A DNA stretch of 64,000 nucleotides from Hevea brasiliensis (taxonomy: Eukaryota > Streptophyta > Magnoliopsida > Malpighiales > Euphorbiaceae), in contig NC_079505.1 in NCBI RefSeq assembly GCF_030052815.1, forward strand, positions 5,908,265-5,972,264, in the 5' to 3' direction. Made by a program: the position numbers and the translations under genes. Of the stretch, positions 10,807 to 31,700 are shown piece by piece (the first letter of the stretch is position 1; the number at the start of each line of letters is the position of its first letter). The notes under the pieces are model-generated. The model was not told the origin of the DNA, ran no database searches, and was given only the letters and a program-made list of their open reading frames with translations.

Positions 10807-13800
10807 ATGGTGTTTGGTAGAATAGCAGATACATTTTCTGCCATGACAAGCCATTTTTTGACCTCCAAGACTTCTGCTGTTTCGTATATGTCGACAGGAT
10901 CGTCACCACCTCCAGCAGAAACCATTGATCATGGTTATGGTTTTGCCAACTCTGGCTACAAAAATAATTTGCGTCTTTCTTCATCTCTCCAAGATTTCTC
11001 ATCATACCGACGACTTGATCTTGAAGAAGGTGATTATAACATTGGGATTGATAGAAAGCCTTATCGCTTACAAAGAGAAAATGCTGGGTCAAGCTTTTCA
11101 AAGGAGAAAGCATTGCCTGGTGGAACCCCAATTTTACGTAGGAAGTGGGTGCGATTCCTCTTGATTCTTTTGTGCCTGCTATTGCTTGGTTTCCTAACTT
11201 ATCTGATTACATCATATATTCTTTCTTATTGGTCTCAAGGAACTTCCAAGTTCTATGTTGTTCTTGATTGTGGAAGTACTGGAACTCGAGCTTATGTATA
11301 TCAGTCGTCAATTGACCACAATAGAGATAGAAGTCTTCCTATTTCTATCAAATCATTAACGGAAGGTCTTTCTAGAAAGTCAATTGGACGTGCATATGAC
11401 CGAATGGAAACTGAGCCTGGACTTCATTTATTGGTACATAATACATCTGGCTTAAAGGCCGCAATAAATCCACTTGTTCAGTGGGCTGAGAAGCAAATCC
11501 CTAAGCGTTCTCATAAGACTACATCCCTTTTCCTTTATGCTACAGCTGGGGTTCGCAGGCTGCCAAGTACCGATTCAAAATGGCTTCTAGACAAGGCATG
11601 GTCCATACTGAAGGAATCGCCCTTCTTGTGCCAGAGAGCGTGGGTCAAGGTTATCAGTGGAATGGATGAAGCTTACTATGGATGGATTGCCCTTAACTAT
11701 CAAACGGGTATGTTGGGGAACAGCCCCAAGAAAGCAACATTTGGTGCACTTGACATGGGTGGCTCATCATTACAGGTGACATTTGAGAGCAAGAAACCCG
11801 GGCATAATGTGACTGACTTAAACCTTAGGATTGGAGCTGCTAATCATCACCTCACTGCCTATTCTCTTGCAGGCTATGGTTTAAATGATGCATTTGACAG
11901 GTCTGTTGTCCATATCTTGAGAGGGCTTCCTAGTGCAGATCTAGTAAGGGGGAACATAGAAATTAAACACCCTTGCCTGCAAACTGGCTATAAGGAGCAA
12001 TACATCTGTTCTCAGTGTGCTTCTAATCAACAAAATAGTGTGAGCCCTGTTGTTTTAGGAAGAAATTCAGGTAAGGGAGTCACGTCAGGAGTTCCCGTCC
12101 AGCTTATTGGTGCCCCAAATTGGGAAGAATGTCGTGCACTAGCCAAAGTTGCCATCAATTTGTCTGAATGGTCTAATCAAAGTGCAGCAATTGATTGTGA
12201 TGTGCAACCTTGTGCTCTACCTGATATTTTTCCACGTCCTTATGGTCGATACTATGGAATGTCTGGCTTTTTTGTGGTTTATCGGTTTTTTAACCTGACT
12301 TCAGAAGCTGCACTTGAAGATGTTTTGGAGAAGGGTCGTGAATTTTGTGAGAAGACCTGGGAAGTTGCAAGGAAAAGTGTTCCTCCACAGCCATTTATTG
12401 AACAATACTGCTTTAGGGCACCATACACAGTGTTATTGTTGAGAGAGGGTTTACATATCACAGATGACCACATTATTATTGGTTCTGGAAGTATTACTTG
12501 GACACTTGGTGTTGCTCTTTTTGAAGCTGGGAAGGCATTTTCACCTAGACTGAGACTTCCTACTTATCAAATACTTCAAATGAAGATACATCCGATATTT
12601 CTTATTGCCATTCTGATTATTTCATTGATTTTGCTGGTTTGTGCAATATCGTGTCTTGGCAATGGGATGCCAAGAGTTTTTCAAACACCATATCTTCCAC
12701 TTTTCAGGCATAACAGTGCATCTGCTACAGCAGTACTTAGTATCCCTTCACCATTCCGGTTCCAACGATGGAGTCCTATTAATTCTGGTGAGCTCTGTGG
12801 TTCCTCTGATTTGGTTTTAATTTTGGGATGTCAGTGAATAGTACATATTTGGCACAGTATTCAATATCTGTCATCCACTTCACATGCATGATTCACTTTC
12901 TAATGCTCTGAGAATAATTTTGTGCTTAATTACTAAGCTTTTTCCTCCTTTCCATGGGGGAATCTTCTTGTAGAATGTGGGATACCTTGAGTTGTCACAT
13001 AGACAGTCCAATCCCGTGCATTAGAGCCACTCCTTGCAATCTTAACAATGCAAGAAAATACTTAATTTGACGATGGTCCATAACTAAGCATGCAACAGAT
13101 ATCGCCTTAGAAACCTTGTGAGCAAAGAAGAATTGAAGTCTCAGATCCTGTTCAGTTTAATAGACAGATTTCATGTTTTTGGCGTGGGATTATATGGCAC
13201 ACTTTTTATTGGAAGATGAGGCAATAAGTAGAAACTCAATATTTGCTGTCTTTTTAAATCTAATTATTAGATGTAGAAGTAGATTCTTTTCCCGTATTTT
13301 TGAAAGGAAATTATTGTTGAATTTCCATTTCAATGCTGTCAGAGTTTTGTTAGTTCTACTGGAACAAAGCTTGTATTTTAAGGCCGGGGGAAGTTTTGGA
13401 GATATCCCGCCATTATTTAATTTATAAGGTCTCCGTTGGACTGCTAATCAGTGGGACTGCATCATTGTTCCAGTAGTCAATTGCACATTTGATGAGTTAT
13501 ATGAAGGGAGAAATCGCATAGAATTTTCAAACATTGAAACAGACAAGCAATACCTTATTTAATTCTAAATATTTTGGATAAACATAAATTTAACAGGTGA
13601 CTGCATTTTGTTTTTATTGTCTAAGAACTTGACTGGTTCTCCAGAAACAGGTAAAAATTAAAATATGTTGCAATAAAATGAATTAGTTTCCAAGAGTTTT
13701 AGGCCCTTCTTAAAATTTTGTTAAGCTATAGTTGGCGCCTATCATTCCATACCTCCTATCAATATGTTTTGGACTTATCCTTTCTGTCATGTACAGGATG

Positions 13801-14288
13801 GTCAAAATCATCGAAGTTTTTCTTTTTGTAGGTGAATCTGTTATATGTATTACATTGTATTTATTATCATTATACTTTTATATGACTTTTTAGTAGGTCT
13901 TATTCCATTTGCTTTCTATTATCATCTTCTTGTGGATTTCTTTTCTCTTGTTCAACCTTAGAAGGATATTTCAACTTTGTATTCAGGGGATGGAAGAGCA
14001 AAGATGCCACTTAGTCCAACAGTTACTGGGAGCCAACAAAGATCATTTGGGTTGGGACATGGTCTGGGCAGTAGTGGCATCCAGCTTATAGAGTCATCAT
14101 TATACCCATCAACTAGTGGTGTATCACATAGTTATTCCTCAAGTAGCTTAGGGCAGATGATTGACAGTAATGGCATGGGTTCGTTCTGGTCTCCTCACAG
14201 AAGTCAGATGCGCCTTCAGAGCAGGAGATCACAATCTCGAGAAGACCTTAGTTCTTCTTTGGTCGACGCGCACATGGTGAAGGTTTAA
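10807..14288 (+). CDS. APY7: Apyrase (GDA1/CD39 nucleoside phosphatase), APY7-like
   Basis: This enzyme should hydrolyse nucleoside tri- and diphosphates, probably in the endomembrane system or at the cell surface. There are two coding exons, 10807-12787 and 13987-14288; the 1199-bp GT-AG intron splits a Gly codon (TCTG|gtgagc ... ttcag|GGGATG). The product is 760 residues; Arabidopsis APY7, which it resembles, is of similar size. Visible: a long N-terminal cytosolic region, membrane segment at about 114-140, and apyrase conserved regions ACR1 (DCGSTGTRA, ~154), ACR2 (YATAGVRRLP, ~243), ACR3 (ISGMDEAYYGW, ~285), ACR4 (LDMGGSSLQVTF, ~315) and ACR5 (GSGSITWTLG, ~558). A second membrane segment lies at about 594-616, followed by a Ser-rich tail ending DAHMVKV. 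The start is chosen because MVFGRI is the family N-terminus. Reading through the intron would give a 676-residue form ending at 12837. Confidence 0.93.
12788..13986 (+). other. Intron 1 of the apyrase coding region
   Basis: A GT-AG intron. A short open frame inside it (13173-13427) has no recognisable domain and is treated as non-coding. Retention would add 16 residues (about GELCGSSDLV onward) before a stop at 12835-12837 and remove the C-terminal tail. Confidence 0.85.
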
Positions 14289-14382
14289 GGAATAGACTTC
14301 CTGAAGTTATGGTATGGTAACTTTCTTTCTTTTGTAGATTATATTTTTCATAGACAAAAAGGATTTAAATGTCTTACTGATG

Positions 14383-14428
<46 letters not shown>

Positions 14429-14960
14429 GAGGAAAAAAAAGAAAAGCTCATGGTGTGGGGGGAGAGGTGGGTGTGTTTGGGGTTGGCTGGGTTTGAAAAT
14501 CTTTTTAACTATAACATTCTAGGCATTCTTTGTACCACTCAATTTGTTGAGAATATAGTGCACTTGAATGAAATTTTCCCCAGGACGGTGTCTTCAAGAA
14601 AAGAGCCTAAACTTGTCATGTACTTGGAAAAATCTACTTCTGGTGACAGCAATTAAGAGAGAGATTTCCGAAGATGAGAATTCATATACAGGGGAGGCCA
14701 AATTTCTTATTTTCTAACTTGCACCAGCTTGCTGATCTCTGTGGTTGATAGGTAGATAAAGGAAATTTATCTGCATGGGTGTTTCTGGTGTGTCCAGTTT
14801 TGGTTTTGGTATCTCATACCATAAAAGTATCATTAAAGAAATCAAAATGCACGTTATCTTTTTCTTGATCTTAATGTATTACCATTACACGTATCATAGA
14901 TATGTTCCCAGTATTACAGGTTTATGCCATTGTGGGTTTAATTATTAGCTGGTCTCGTCA
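14289..14960 (+). other. Probable apyrase 3'-UTR with a possible intron and a (GA)n tract
   Basis: Downstream of the stop codon there is a candidate donor (GGTATGGTAAC, near 14311-14316) and a strong acceptor (TTTTCCCCAG at 14583), which would define a 3'-UTR intron. A (GA)n array lies at about 14387-14420 within it. The polyadenylation site cannot be fixed. Confidence 0.4.
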
Positions 14961-15395
14961 TTGATTTTAACAGAGTATGCTCAGCAGGGATTTCAGCACT
15001 TTGTCAATTGGGTTGCTTTGCAAATTTTTACCTAGCTTAAACAAGCTTCTCTTATAAAGATCCCAACCCATGGTTCCTCCCTCCTTCACTGGTTTAGAAA
15101 TTGATCTGTGTCCTGGCGTTCTTTATGAGACAATAGTTTGATGCCCTTACGCCATGAGGTATTGTTCCCAGATTTTTATCTTTATTTTTATTTTCCCTTT
15201 GGGTATCACTTTGTTGCATTGCAAATGGTTAGAGAACTGATTGAAAATATGGGTTTCATGGAAGTTTATCGTTCCATACTCTTCACTCTTATACATGCCA
15301 TACTTATTGCATCTTGGAAGTTTTAAGATTTGAACCATTGTATTTGCACACTGCCATCAGGAGAGAACACAATGGTTGTTTTGTGGTGTGGTGTT
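14961..15395. other. Intergenic DNA, no gene seen
   Basis: No domain-bearing frame or element recognised; small open frames on both strands at 15138-15338 overlap each other and look random. Confidence 0.5.
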
Positions 15396-15396
15396 C

Positions 15397-16080
15397 TTGT
15401 TTTTTTTTTTTTTTTTATATATTTATTTTAATGAAAAGATAGTATAGGATTTCATTAAAACCTTAAGCTGTAAAAACGCCAAAATGCTACAAAGCCCAAG
15501 CCTTTAAGCCAGAAGACTCGACTTCAGTCTCATCCAACACCACCTAAGAAACCCTAGCCGCCGCTTGCAGTACCAAACTAGGTAAGCATTCATCTCCGAC
15601 ATCAACAACCATAGAAGCCCGAAGTTTGAAAGACAACCTCACTACAATAGATATCAAGTAGATTGATGCTCAAGGAGGCCATAACAGAAACTCTTGCTAA
15701 GACGAATGAGGTAGATTGGATGTTCCATCGCAGACATCTCAGGGATCAAACTAAATAGCTCTGAGGGGTGGCATGTTAGAACTCTCAAGGGACCAAATGC
15801 TTAGAAACAAGAAGCAGAGGAATGTCCCCAGAGGTACCATGGCCAAACATCAGAACCCTAGAGCAGAGCCACAGTAAACCCATCTAAATCCACCTACATG
15901 CAGGCCTTTAACAAACTTCTTCTCCATGAATAACAAAACCTGCAACTTAAAAACAGTAAACCAAATATTTACACCACCTCCCATAGAAGGGAAGGAAGGG
16001 AACCCACCATCAGCCATGGACGAGAGCTGTACCCTGCTCGGATGGGGCCGGGGAAACCACATTATTGCCAGAGAACGGAG
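15397..16080 (-). mobile_element. 5'-truncated LINE-like 3' end
   Basis: Read on the minus strand, the segment ends AATGAAATCCTATACTATC, TTTTCATTAAAATAAATATA, then a poly-A tail (T-run at about 15399-15414 on the plus strand). This is the usual look of a plant L1-type LINE 3' UTR. The segment is more GC-rich than the surrounding DNA. No reverse-transcriptase motif is present, so only a 3' piece would remain. A target duplication was not identified. Confidence 0.45.
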
Positions 16081-16619
16081 CTAAGTCTCCTAGTAGAAAA
16101 AAGAAAAATCATGAGAGAAAAAGGTATGGATTGAGTGTTTTGTGGCAAGGTTATGAGTAATTTGGAGTCCTGGCTATTATCTGAAGACTGCTTCACTTTG
16201 GTCAGCAACATAAATATAAAATGGTGAAATGGGCATATAGAATGAAGTGGCTTTGGCCTAGCTCCCTCTTTTACTAAAGAAGGAAATCTATATGAAAATT
16301 TGATTATTAATTTTGGCAAGTCACTTTTCATAGTACAACAAACTGGTTCTTCTTATTAAGAAAAGGGTATTGGAGCAAATATTGTGAGTTCTGAGTTAAA
16401 TCTTTTACGTAATAATTGCACTACTGTTTTGAGTTATGTCAATAATCTTAAGCATAGGAGTGAAAATGTCAATTTAAGGAGTCTTCGTTAAGGAAGTTAA
16501 AATTTCATATGGAATAGGGGCCCAACTAAGTGAAGTTTGAAGATTATTTCTAAGTTTAATAATACTTCTAAGCACCATTATTCAGACCTATTTGATTTAG
16601 ATTTATGTTAAATATTTTG
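16081..16619. other. Intergenic DNA, no gene seen
   Basis: No gene, RNA or repeat recognised. Confidence 0.5.
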
Positions 16620-16740
16620 TAAAATTATATTTAACTGTTGTTGATATGTGAAATATTACATAATTTATTTTATTATTGAAATAAATATAAAATTATAAAT
16701 TTATTATATTATATTATTTATTTTATTATTAAATTAAATA

Positions 16741-17473
16741 TATAATTATTAAATTAATATATTATATCATTTATTATATTATTAAAATAAATATAAAATT
16801 ATTAATCTATTATATTATATCATTTATTTTATTATTGAAATAAGAAAATAATTAATTTTTTTAAATAATTAAATAACTTTAAAAATATAGATAAAATAAT
16901 AAAGTACTTATTATTGTTGATAAAGATAAAATCAAATAGATTTAATTTTAAAAAAAATATATATTATTTTCTTTAATTTTTTAATAATAAGATATTAATA
17001 TTATTTTAAAAAAAAATTAATATAATTAAATAATTTTTAATAAATATAAAACAAAATAATCTAATATTTATTTTTTATTAATTTTATTTTAATAAAGTAA
17101 TAAGTAATTTTTAATATTTGAAAATTAAAAAAATAATATTTATTATGATTTATATTATTAAATTAATATATTATATCATTTATTATATTATTAAAATAAA
17201 TATAAAATTATTAATCTATTATATTATATCATTTATTTTATTATTGAAATAAGAAAATAATTAATTTTTTTAAAATAAAAATAAAAAAAAAAATATAGAT
17301 AAAATAATAAAGTACTTATTATTGTTGATAAAAAAAAATAAAAATTTTTTTAAATAATTTTTAATAAATATAAAACAAAATAATCTAATATTTATTTTTT
17401 ATTAATTTTATTTTAATAAAGTAATAAGTAATTTTTAATATTTGAAAATTAAAAAAATAATATTTATTATGAG
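16741..17473. repeat. AT-rich direct tandem duplication (~409-bp offset)
   Basis: Copy 1 runs about 16745-17148 and copy 2 about 17154-17473. Shared blocks in the same order include AAATTAATATATTATATCAT, TATTATTGAAATAAGAAAAT, AAAGTACTTATTATTGTTGA and AATAAAGTAATAAGTAATTT, ending at ATATTTATTATGA. Copy 2 lacks roughly 80 bp of the centre. The DNA is almost pure A+T. Confidence 0.85.
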
Positions 17474-19110
17474 GACTTATTTAGCATTATTTATAAAGTA
17501 TAATCCTTATTTAATTCAATACTTAATTTTAAATTTATTTAGTCATCGATTAAAATAATAGGATTTATTGGTTTTTTTCTCCTTTTATTTTACTTGCATG
17601 AATTATTCTGATTATTACCTTATTCCTAACCCCGAAAAATAAAATTGCCCCAAGTTGTTATGCATCAAAATTGGTTTCTTGATTTTAATGTGCAAGATTC
17701 TTGGGAATTTTGATCCAAATTGAAAGATCACACCAAATCAAAATCAAATTAAGCTATAGAACTTAAAAATCAATTTTATACCTATATTTTTATAAACACA
17801 CTTCATTTAAAAAAGAATATTACACAATATATTATATATTAGCAAACAACTTTAAAGTCTAAATAGTAGTCTTCGTATACTCTCTATAACAATAATTATA
17901 TAAAATTATTTTAAAAATCAAAATCGAAATACTAAAAATTAAACCGAATCAAAACCAAATAACCGGAGCTAAGTCTTAAACTTGAGAAGTGCAGAACCGT
18001 TGCCTCAGAGACATGGAATATCGGAATGGCTCTACTTTGCCACCACAAGAAAAGTGTATATATCACAACTCATAAGTGATATTCCTTATAATGTATAATT
18101 AGAATACCAACTACTGTATAACAGAAAAACTAGTTGAATCTTTTCCCTTCTTTTTTCCACATTCAATATGAATAATTCCTTTTGAAATAACACCTCATTG
18201 GTGCATTCCACTTCCTCAGTAAAAATGCATTGTCAAGAATTATCATAAAAGGTAGCTTCATAACTCAAAATCCTGGAAACGTCCTTGTTAGGAATGCTTT
18301 ATCTAAATACCATTCCCAATCTGAGTGGATTAATCCCATCCGTTTGCGCGAGTGCCAGGTGTGATACCCATGGTTAATCCAAAAAAAAAAAAAAAAATTA
18401 TTTGAGTCAATACATATCATAGGCGGCTGCAACTGTTATCACAAAATTTGCTGCACAGCCATGCACTTCGTGACCTACAAAAATTCACAGCTCAATTGAA
18501 GGAAATTCCCAAGTCCCAGTCCTCTTTATTTTGAAGAAAAAAAATTGTCAAATACAGAATGACACGAAAATGGAAAAGGGGAAGTTATATAAGGACAGAG
18601 CATTTATGATTGAATAGTAAATTTCATCCATCCATGAGGGGGGAAAGTGCTGAAGTAGAGCAATCTTTTAGTTCAGATACAACAGAAGAAATAATAAAAC
18701 ATGATTTACATTGGAATTTATGCACTCCAAACCACAGTTCAACTACTATCAAGCATCAAATATTGTGGGGGAAAAAAATTAGTAATCCTGGACTACACAC
18801 CAAATTCTCTTGAAACGTAAAAAATGTCATTATTTCCTTTTTTACCACAGTATTTGCATGGAAATATCTTCATTACTCCCATGTTTGTGCCACAACTTCA
18901 AACATGTGAAAAATGATAATCTTCCTTGTAATAAGTAGGTGAAAATGCCAAGAACAGGCTGTTGCTTGTCAGTATAAGAAATAGGAAATACTGCCGCATA
19001 ATTACAACAAACTCGAGAATCATTGGTTACCTCATAAATGCATGCCCTGGAATAGTCCATCCTCAGAAGCACGTGCCAAATCTGGCAGAAATTAATGATT
19101 TTATTGGTTT
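17474..19110. other. Intergenic DNA and probable CDKD 3'-UTR
   Basis: The part nearest 19110 should hold the 3'-UTR of the minus-strand CDKD gene. No other gene is supported. Small open frames at 18610-18813, 18842-19072 and 18962-19225 overlap on both strands and lack domains. Confidence 0.45.
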
Positions 19111-26534
<7,424 letters not shown>

Positions 26535-26910
26535 TTTATGCTTTTTTCTTTTCTTTTCTTTTCTATTACAAATACAACTGCAATTGATATTTATATAATC
26601 AGATTTTAGGAAATTTTCTCAGAAATTCATGTTCAGAAAATAGGGTTTGAAGATGGGTTCTTTTCTGGCTATTATCATACACAGTGAAATAGATTCGATA
26701 GGCTTGAGGAAGGAGAATGAGAGAGAGAAAGAGAGCTGATGCTTGCAGTAATGCAATGTGTTTGGTGGATTGGAGAGGATGGGACAGTAAGGGAAATAAA
26801 TACTCTGTTTGGAAGGAAGGAAACTAGCAGTGAACTGAAGGGAGGAAGAAAAGGACAAGCAAATTTTCTTTTTCTTTTTTTATGGAATTTTCTTTTTATA
26901 AATGAAAAGA
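26535..26910 (-). promoter_or_regulatory. Probable CDKD 5'-UTR and promoter
   Basis: The region upstream of the CDKD start codon is CT-rich on the minus strand (AAAAGAAAAG-type runs near 26540-26560 and GAGAGAGAAAGAGAG near 26718-26733 on the plus strand), as is common in plant leaders. Transcription start and promoter elements are inferred only. Confidence 0.35.
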
Positions 26911-27439
26911 AAAACAAACAAAATTATGAGCACCATATTACGGATTATTATAATTATTATTTTATTTTATAAAATTTAATTAATTTATAATAAAAATTAA
27001 AATAATTAATATATATAACTTTTATTTCTTTTTTTATAGAAATAATTTTTTCCTTTCAAATTATAATTCATAATCTTTTCAAAAAGAAATGAATTTATTA
27101 ATTTTCTAAAATATCCAAATTTAATATATATTTTTTTATAAATAAATATATTATTAATTCATTATAGTCAGTGTAATTAATATAAGTTATATAGCATTAG
27201 TTGAATGTTCAATAAACAAACAAAATTTCTTATTTTCATATATTAAATTTTTTGTGGTCAAAATATGCTTTTTTTAAAAAAAATATTTAAATATTATTAA
27301 AAAATAATTTGAAATTTTATTTAATTATTTTAGAGCAATTTAAAAATATTTAAAAAATTTAAAGAGCAAGAAAAAGTGTATTAAGAAAAATGTTTATAAG
27401 AATAATGTCATAAAAAACCAAAAGAAAAGATTGTTTAGA

Positions 27440-27950
27440 GGAGTAGAGATGGCAACAGATAGGTATTTGATCTAGCTGAATCCTAATAAGATATGTTTAA
27501 GTAGTATATAACTAAATTTATCGTGGATTCTAATTTGAGGTATAATATGTGCAATGAGTTTGGATCAGGTTTTTGTACGTTGAATATCCGTTATCTAAGT
27601 TTATTTATATAAATAATAAATTGAATATAAAATATATGTTTTTATAATATTTATAAATTTTTATATATTATATTTTTAATAAATATAATATAAATATTTT
27701 ATAGAATAATTAAATTTTTAAAATATAAATTATTACTAAAAATATTTTAATATTACTATTAATTAAAATATATAAAATTAAACAAGTCATATTTTTAGAT
27801 AATAACTATTAGATTTGAAATGAATTTGAATAATTGAAGATAAATTTTTATTAGGGATAAATTCAAATATTAAGAATATTAATCAGATTAATGTTTTTTA
27901 CGGAGAGTAGTAAGGTGCATATTGCGTATATTGCGTGGATTTGGAATCTC
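27440..27950. repeat. Dispersed GATGGCAACR repeat, copy B
   Basis: It starts GAGATGGCAACAGATAGG and has the same AT-rich core as 8445-8935 (for example ATATAAAATATATGTTTTTA and AAATATAAATTATTACTAAA). It lies between CDKD and SUVH4. The right end is less clear than in copy A. Confidence 0.55.
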
Positions 27951-28716
27951 TAGTTTTTTTTTTTTTTTGATATCTAGTTTTAATACTTTGATAAATTAGT
28001 TATTTAATTTTTAAAATTTTTAATTTTATTAATTTTATCTGATTTTTAGAATAATTAAATTTCAAAAATCAATCCATGAATCACAAAACCCAAAAACTCA
28101 TGATTCATTTGAAGCAAAGGAGGGCTATTGCAAAAATCTTTAAGCCTTGTGGTCCAAAACCAGAATGGTTTTTGTTGAAGCAAAGCTTCTCAAATTAGTT
28201 GTAAGAAGATTTGGAGAGAGAGAGAGAGAGAGAGATGCAGAGGGAAGCAATCAAAACAGTTCCACGTCTGTCACATTAGTACTTGGTCAATAATACTTAA
28301 CGCATTAGCACTTTAATGACAAAACAAAATATAAAACCCTAAATGCTGAAAGCACTAAAATAGGCTAAAAATAGCTGTAGTGTAGAAATATGCCAATGCA
28401 TAACTAGCAAAGAAGTAAACAATATGAAACAATCATGGAATTGGAAATCAATAAAATCAGGTTCAAGAAATCATGATTGCTTTCAACAAGGTAAAACTCT
28501 CTACTGTACAACCTTTCTTATACAAAGGTAAAGATGTGAACAATACTTTCATGCAGGCACTCCTACACCTATATCTGATTTTAGAAAAAAAAAATACATC
28601 AAATACACTGTTCATCACTGGTGTTGCTTCTTCCACAGAGGGGAAAACAAAGAAAGAAAGAACAAAACTCATTTGGAAATAAAGATACAGTCTGAAATTT
28701 ATAAGCCTTCATCTGC
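27951..28716. other. Intergenic DNA and probable SUVH4 3'-UTR
   Basis: A (GA)n tract lies at about 28213-28234. The part nearest 28716 should be SUVH4 3'-UTR. Overlapping open frames on both strands at 28463-28682 have no domain. Confidence 0.4.
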
Positions 28717-31700
28717 CTAATACAAACGTCCCCGACATTCGCTTGTGCCGCAGAAGCATGGTGCCTGTTTTATTTTCCCATCAGGACCAATAACACTATC
28801 AAGTGCATAGCCATAGTCATATGTGAGTTCCTGTTTGCAACAATGAACGACCCTTTCGTTATTCCAAATAAAATTGGTGTTGATTTATAGAAGATGATAG
28901 ATAGAAGGGAAGTTGAAGCTTCAGGACAAGCACAAAACCCTTTAGGTTGAAGCTTCAGGACAACCTTTCTCATAGATCAAACATTAATCAAACAATGTTA
29001 GCAGTATCCAACCAGGTGTCTGAATAGAGCTGATGATTGCTCACTTTCCACATACATGTTCCAAATACTCAACTCAACTCAACTAAGCCTTTATCCCAAA
29101 AATTTGGGGTCGGCTATAAATACAAGATCCAAATAATAGACGTTAATATTAGATCAAGATCAGCTAAAAATACCCATGAAATCCATAGCGAGAGAGAGAA
29201 ATAAGAGAAAATTACCTGCATAGGAGGTATGTTATCTGCAGCAACAAGCACTACCCGAGCAAATCTAATATCATGGTGGGAGCTTAAAACACACTGGACA
29301 AATAGATTAGGTTCACAGCTGTGATTAATAAATCTCGCAACATTACCACAGGAACCTGCATCTATGCAAAACTCAGACTCGCTTTCTGTCATCTTATCGT
29401 CTTCTTTCTCTGCAAGATCACTTGTAGGTGCAGATCCATCGCCTTGTCGCTTCTGCAGGAGAAGTGCTTCAGTAAATGCTTTTGCCTTTCGTATAACATG
29501 GCATTAGAATGTGAAGTATTAAAACAGAGAGATGCTTTAGAAACAAGCACCAGAAAAGATGTCACAGGATATAAATGTAAAATTGTGAGGAGAGTTTAGT
29601 TTAGAATGAAACTGGTAACAGTTTGAACAGACAATAGACTGGTTAAAACTGAAATTCAGCATTTCAACAAAAAAAAAATGAGAAATTTAGTCTCATTATT
29701 GTTTCAATATTTAACCAGTACCTCTCTTCCACCAATTCCATTCATTGTGTGCCAGCAATCAATGTCAAATATATAGTCATTCTCAGAGACATTATCCAAC
29801 TCATCATTCCTTCTAAGAATTCCAGCATATTCACACACTGGAGCACCAGAAGGAATAAAGTCCCACGACCTAACAGCCCATCCTTTGTTCTCCACACGAT
29901 AGACCTGTCCAAAGAAAATGTTTCATATTCGACACCAGTGCTACTCAACATTATTAAAAAGAAATTGCTTCTTGATTGCAAGGGTAATATACCTCGAGTC
30001 GGTATTTTAATTGCCTTTGAGATACACGGTTAGTGCAATTTGGTCTGCAGCTACATTGTGGTCCACATTCGAACACCACATCCTTTGGTTCAATCAGTCT
30101 GAAAACAGAAAATATTCCAGAATATGCTCTGGCTGAGATGAGAAACAAACAGTGACCAATGTATAGGAAATTAAAATGCAAAAACTTGAGAATGAGAAAG
30201 GATGAAGGCAGAAAGAACAAGGGGAAAAAAAAGATGGGAAATGTGGATATAAAATAAAGTTTGCAAATTATAATCAATATGCTAACTTCAGGACATCTGC
30301 TAAACCAGCTGTGAACACAAGAAAAATGACATTAGAAAAGGCATGATCTACATGTTAACTAATTCGAGTCCCATAGTGTTGTTTAAAATTACATGTTGCC
30401 CATGCCAGACACTTTCTGCAACAGCCATCAAATTTCAGTTGAATCATATGCATGAAATTAATGAATGTAATGCCAAAAAGGGTAAACAAATTTAGTAAAA
30501 CTACCAGCAAAATGAAGAATTTTTAGCATTATAAATTATAATAATAAACTTCCATATTGGATCAATGCTGTTATATACCATTCCAATAAAGCAACCAAAA
30601 TAAGATTCACATAAGATCAATAATTCACAACTCACCTCCCACCATCTCTGGAGACATACGGAAAGTCAGAGCCATTAAGTTGAGCACATGAACAAGACTT
30701 TTGATTAGTACATTGTCCTTTGCAACTGCATCCAGAGGCACTTGGGGGAACAGTAATATTTTTTGAAACTTGAACAAATTTGGTATATTTAAACCCTACA
30801 AATTTTGAGATTTTATCATTAATAATGCTTGCAGAATTAATAACAATCAAGATATGGCAATGAACACAGTAACACAAGAACGCCAAAGAGAATAGGGAAA
30901 GAATGGGCATCACAAGCATTTCCCTATCAATAGAAAAGGGGAAACAAAAACTTGAGAAGGGAAAGATACCTCTGAAACAAAAACCAAGGGACAAACACCA
31001 AAACAGCATTAAGCAACTCAAATTTAGGTCACAAAAGCAAACTTGCAATTAATCCCTAACTGTTGGAATCACGTTATTTATTTATGTATATTCCTTCTTT
31101 ATAGTACTGTTTTATAGGGTTTTTCATTCTTTTGCATTTATGTTTTGGTCTTCCTATCTATATGGGATTACTTTTCCTTGTGTATCTAGGATTCCTCTTT
31201 AGATACCTTGTATATAAATACATCTTAATGTACAGAGACTGAAAATAAAGAAACATAGTGTTTTTTCTCCCATAACTAATATGTTCAACATGGTATAAGA
31301 GCTCTGCCATCCTTTATTGGTGTGAGCAATCAGAGTTAGGGTTAGAGTTTGTTTGGGTCAAGCTTCTAGGCAACGTATGCAAGAGGGGTTGAGGTACACC
31401 ACCCTTCTCAGAAGGAAGGCTAGCCGCCGATCGTCCTGTCCTCAAAAAGGATCCATCATCTGGTGACACACGTGACTCCATGCGCTGCTGTAAGTTCAGC
31501 ATCATTCCCACGCGCCTGCACATGAAGCTTTTTCCGGTATTTTTTTCCTGCCTTCCTTTCTTCCAATGGCCTTCCCTATAAGTTGTGCCTCTGCCCAACA
31601 GGTTTCCTTCATCTAGTTAGCTCTTTGTTGCTTGGACCTATTGTTTTGAACTAGTTCTGCAATTTTTCGATACTGTTATTCTACCTACTGCAGTATTTCA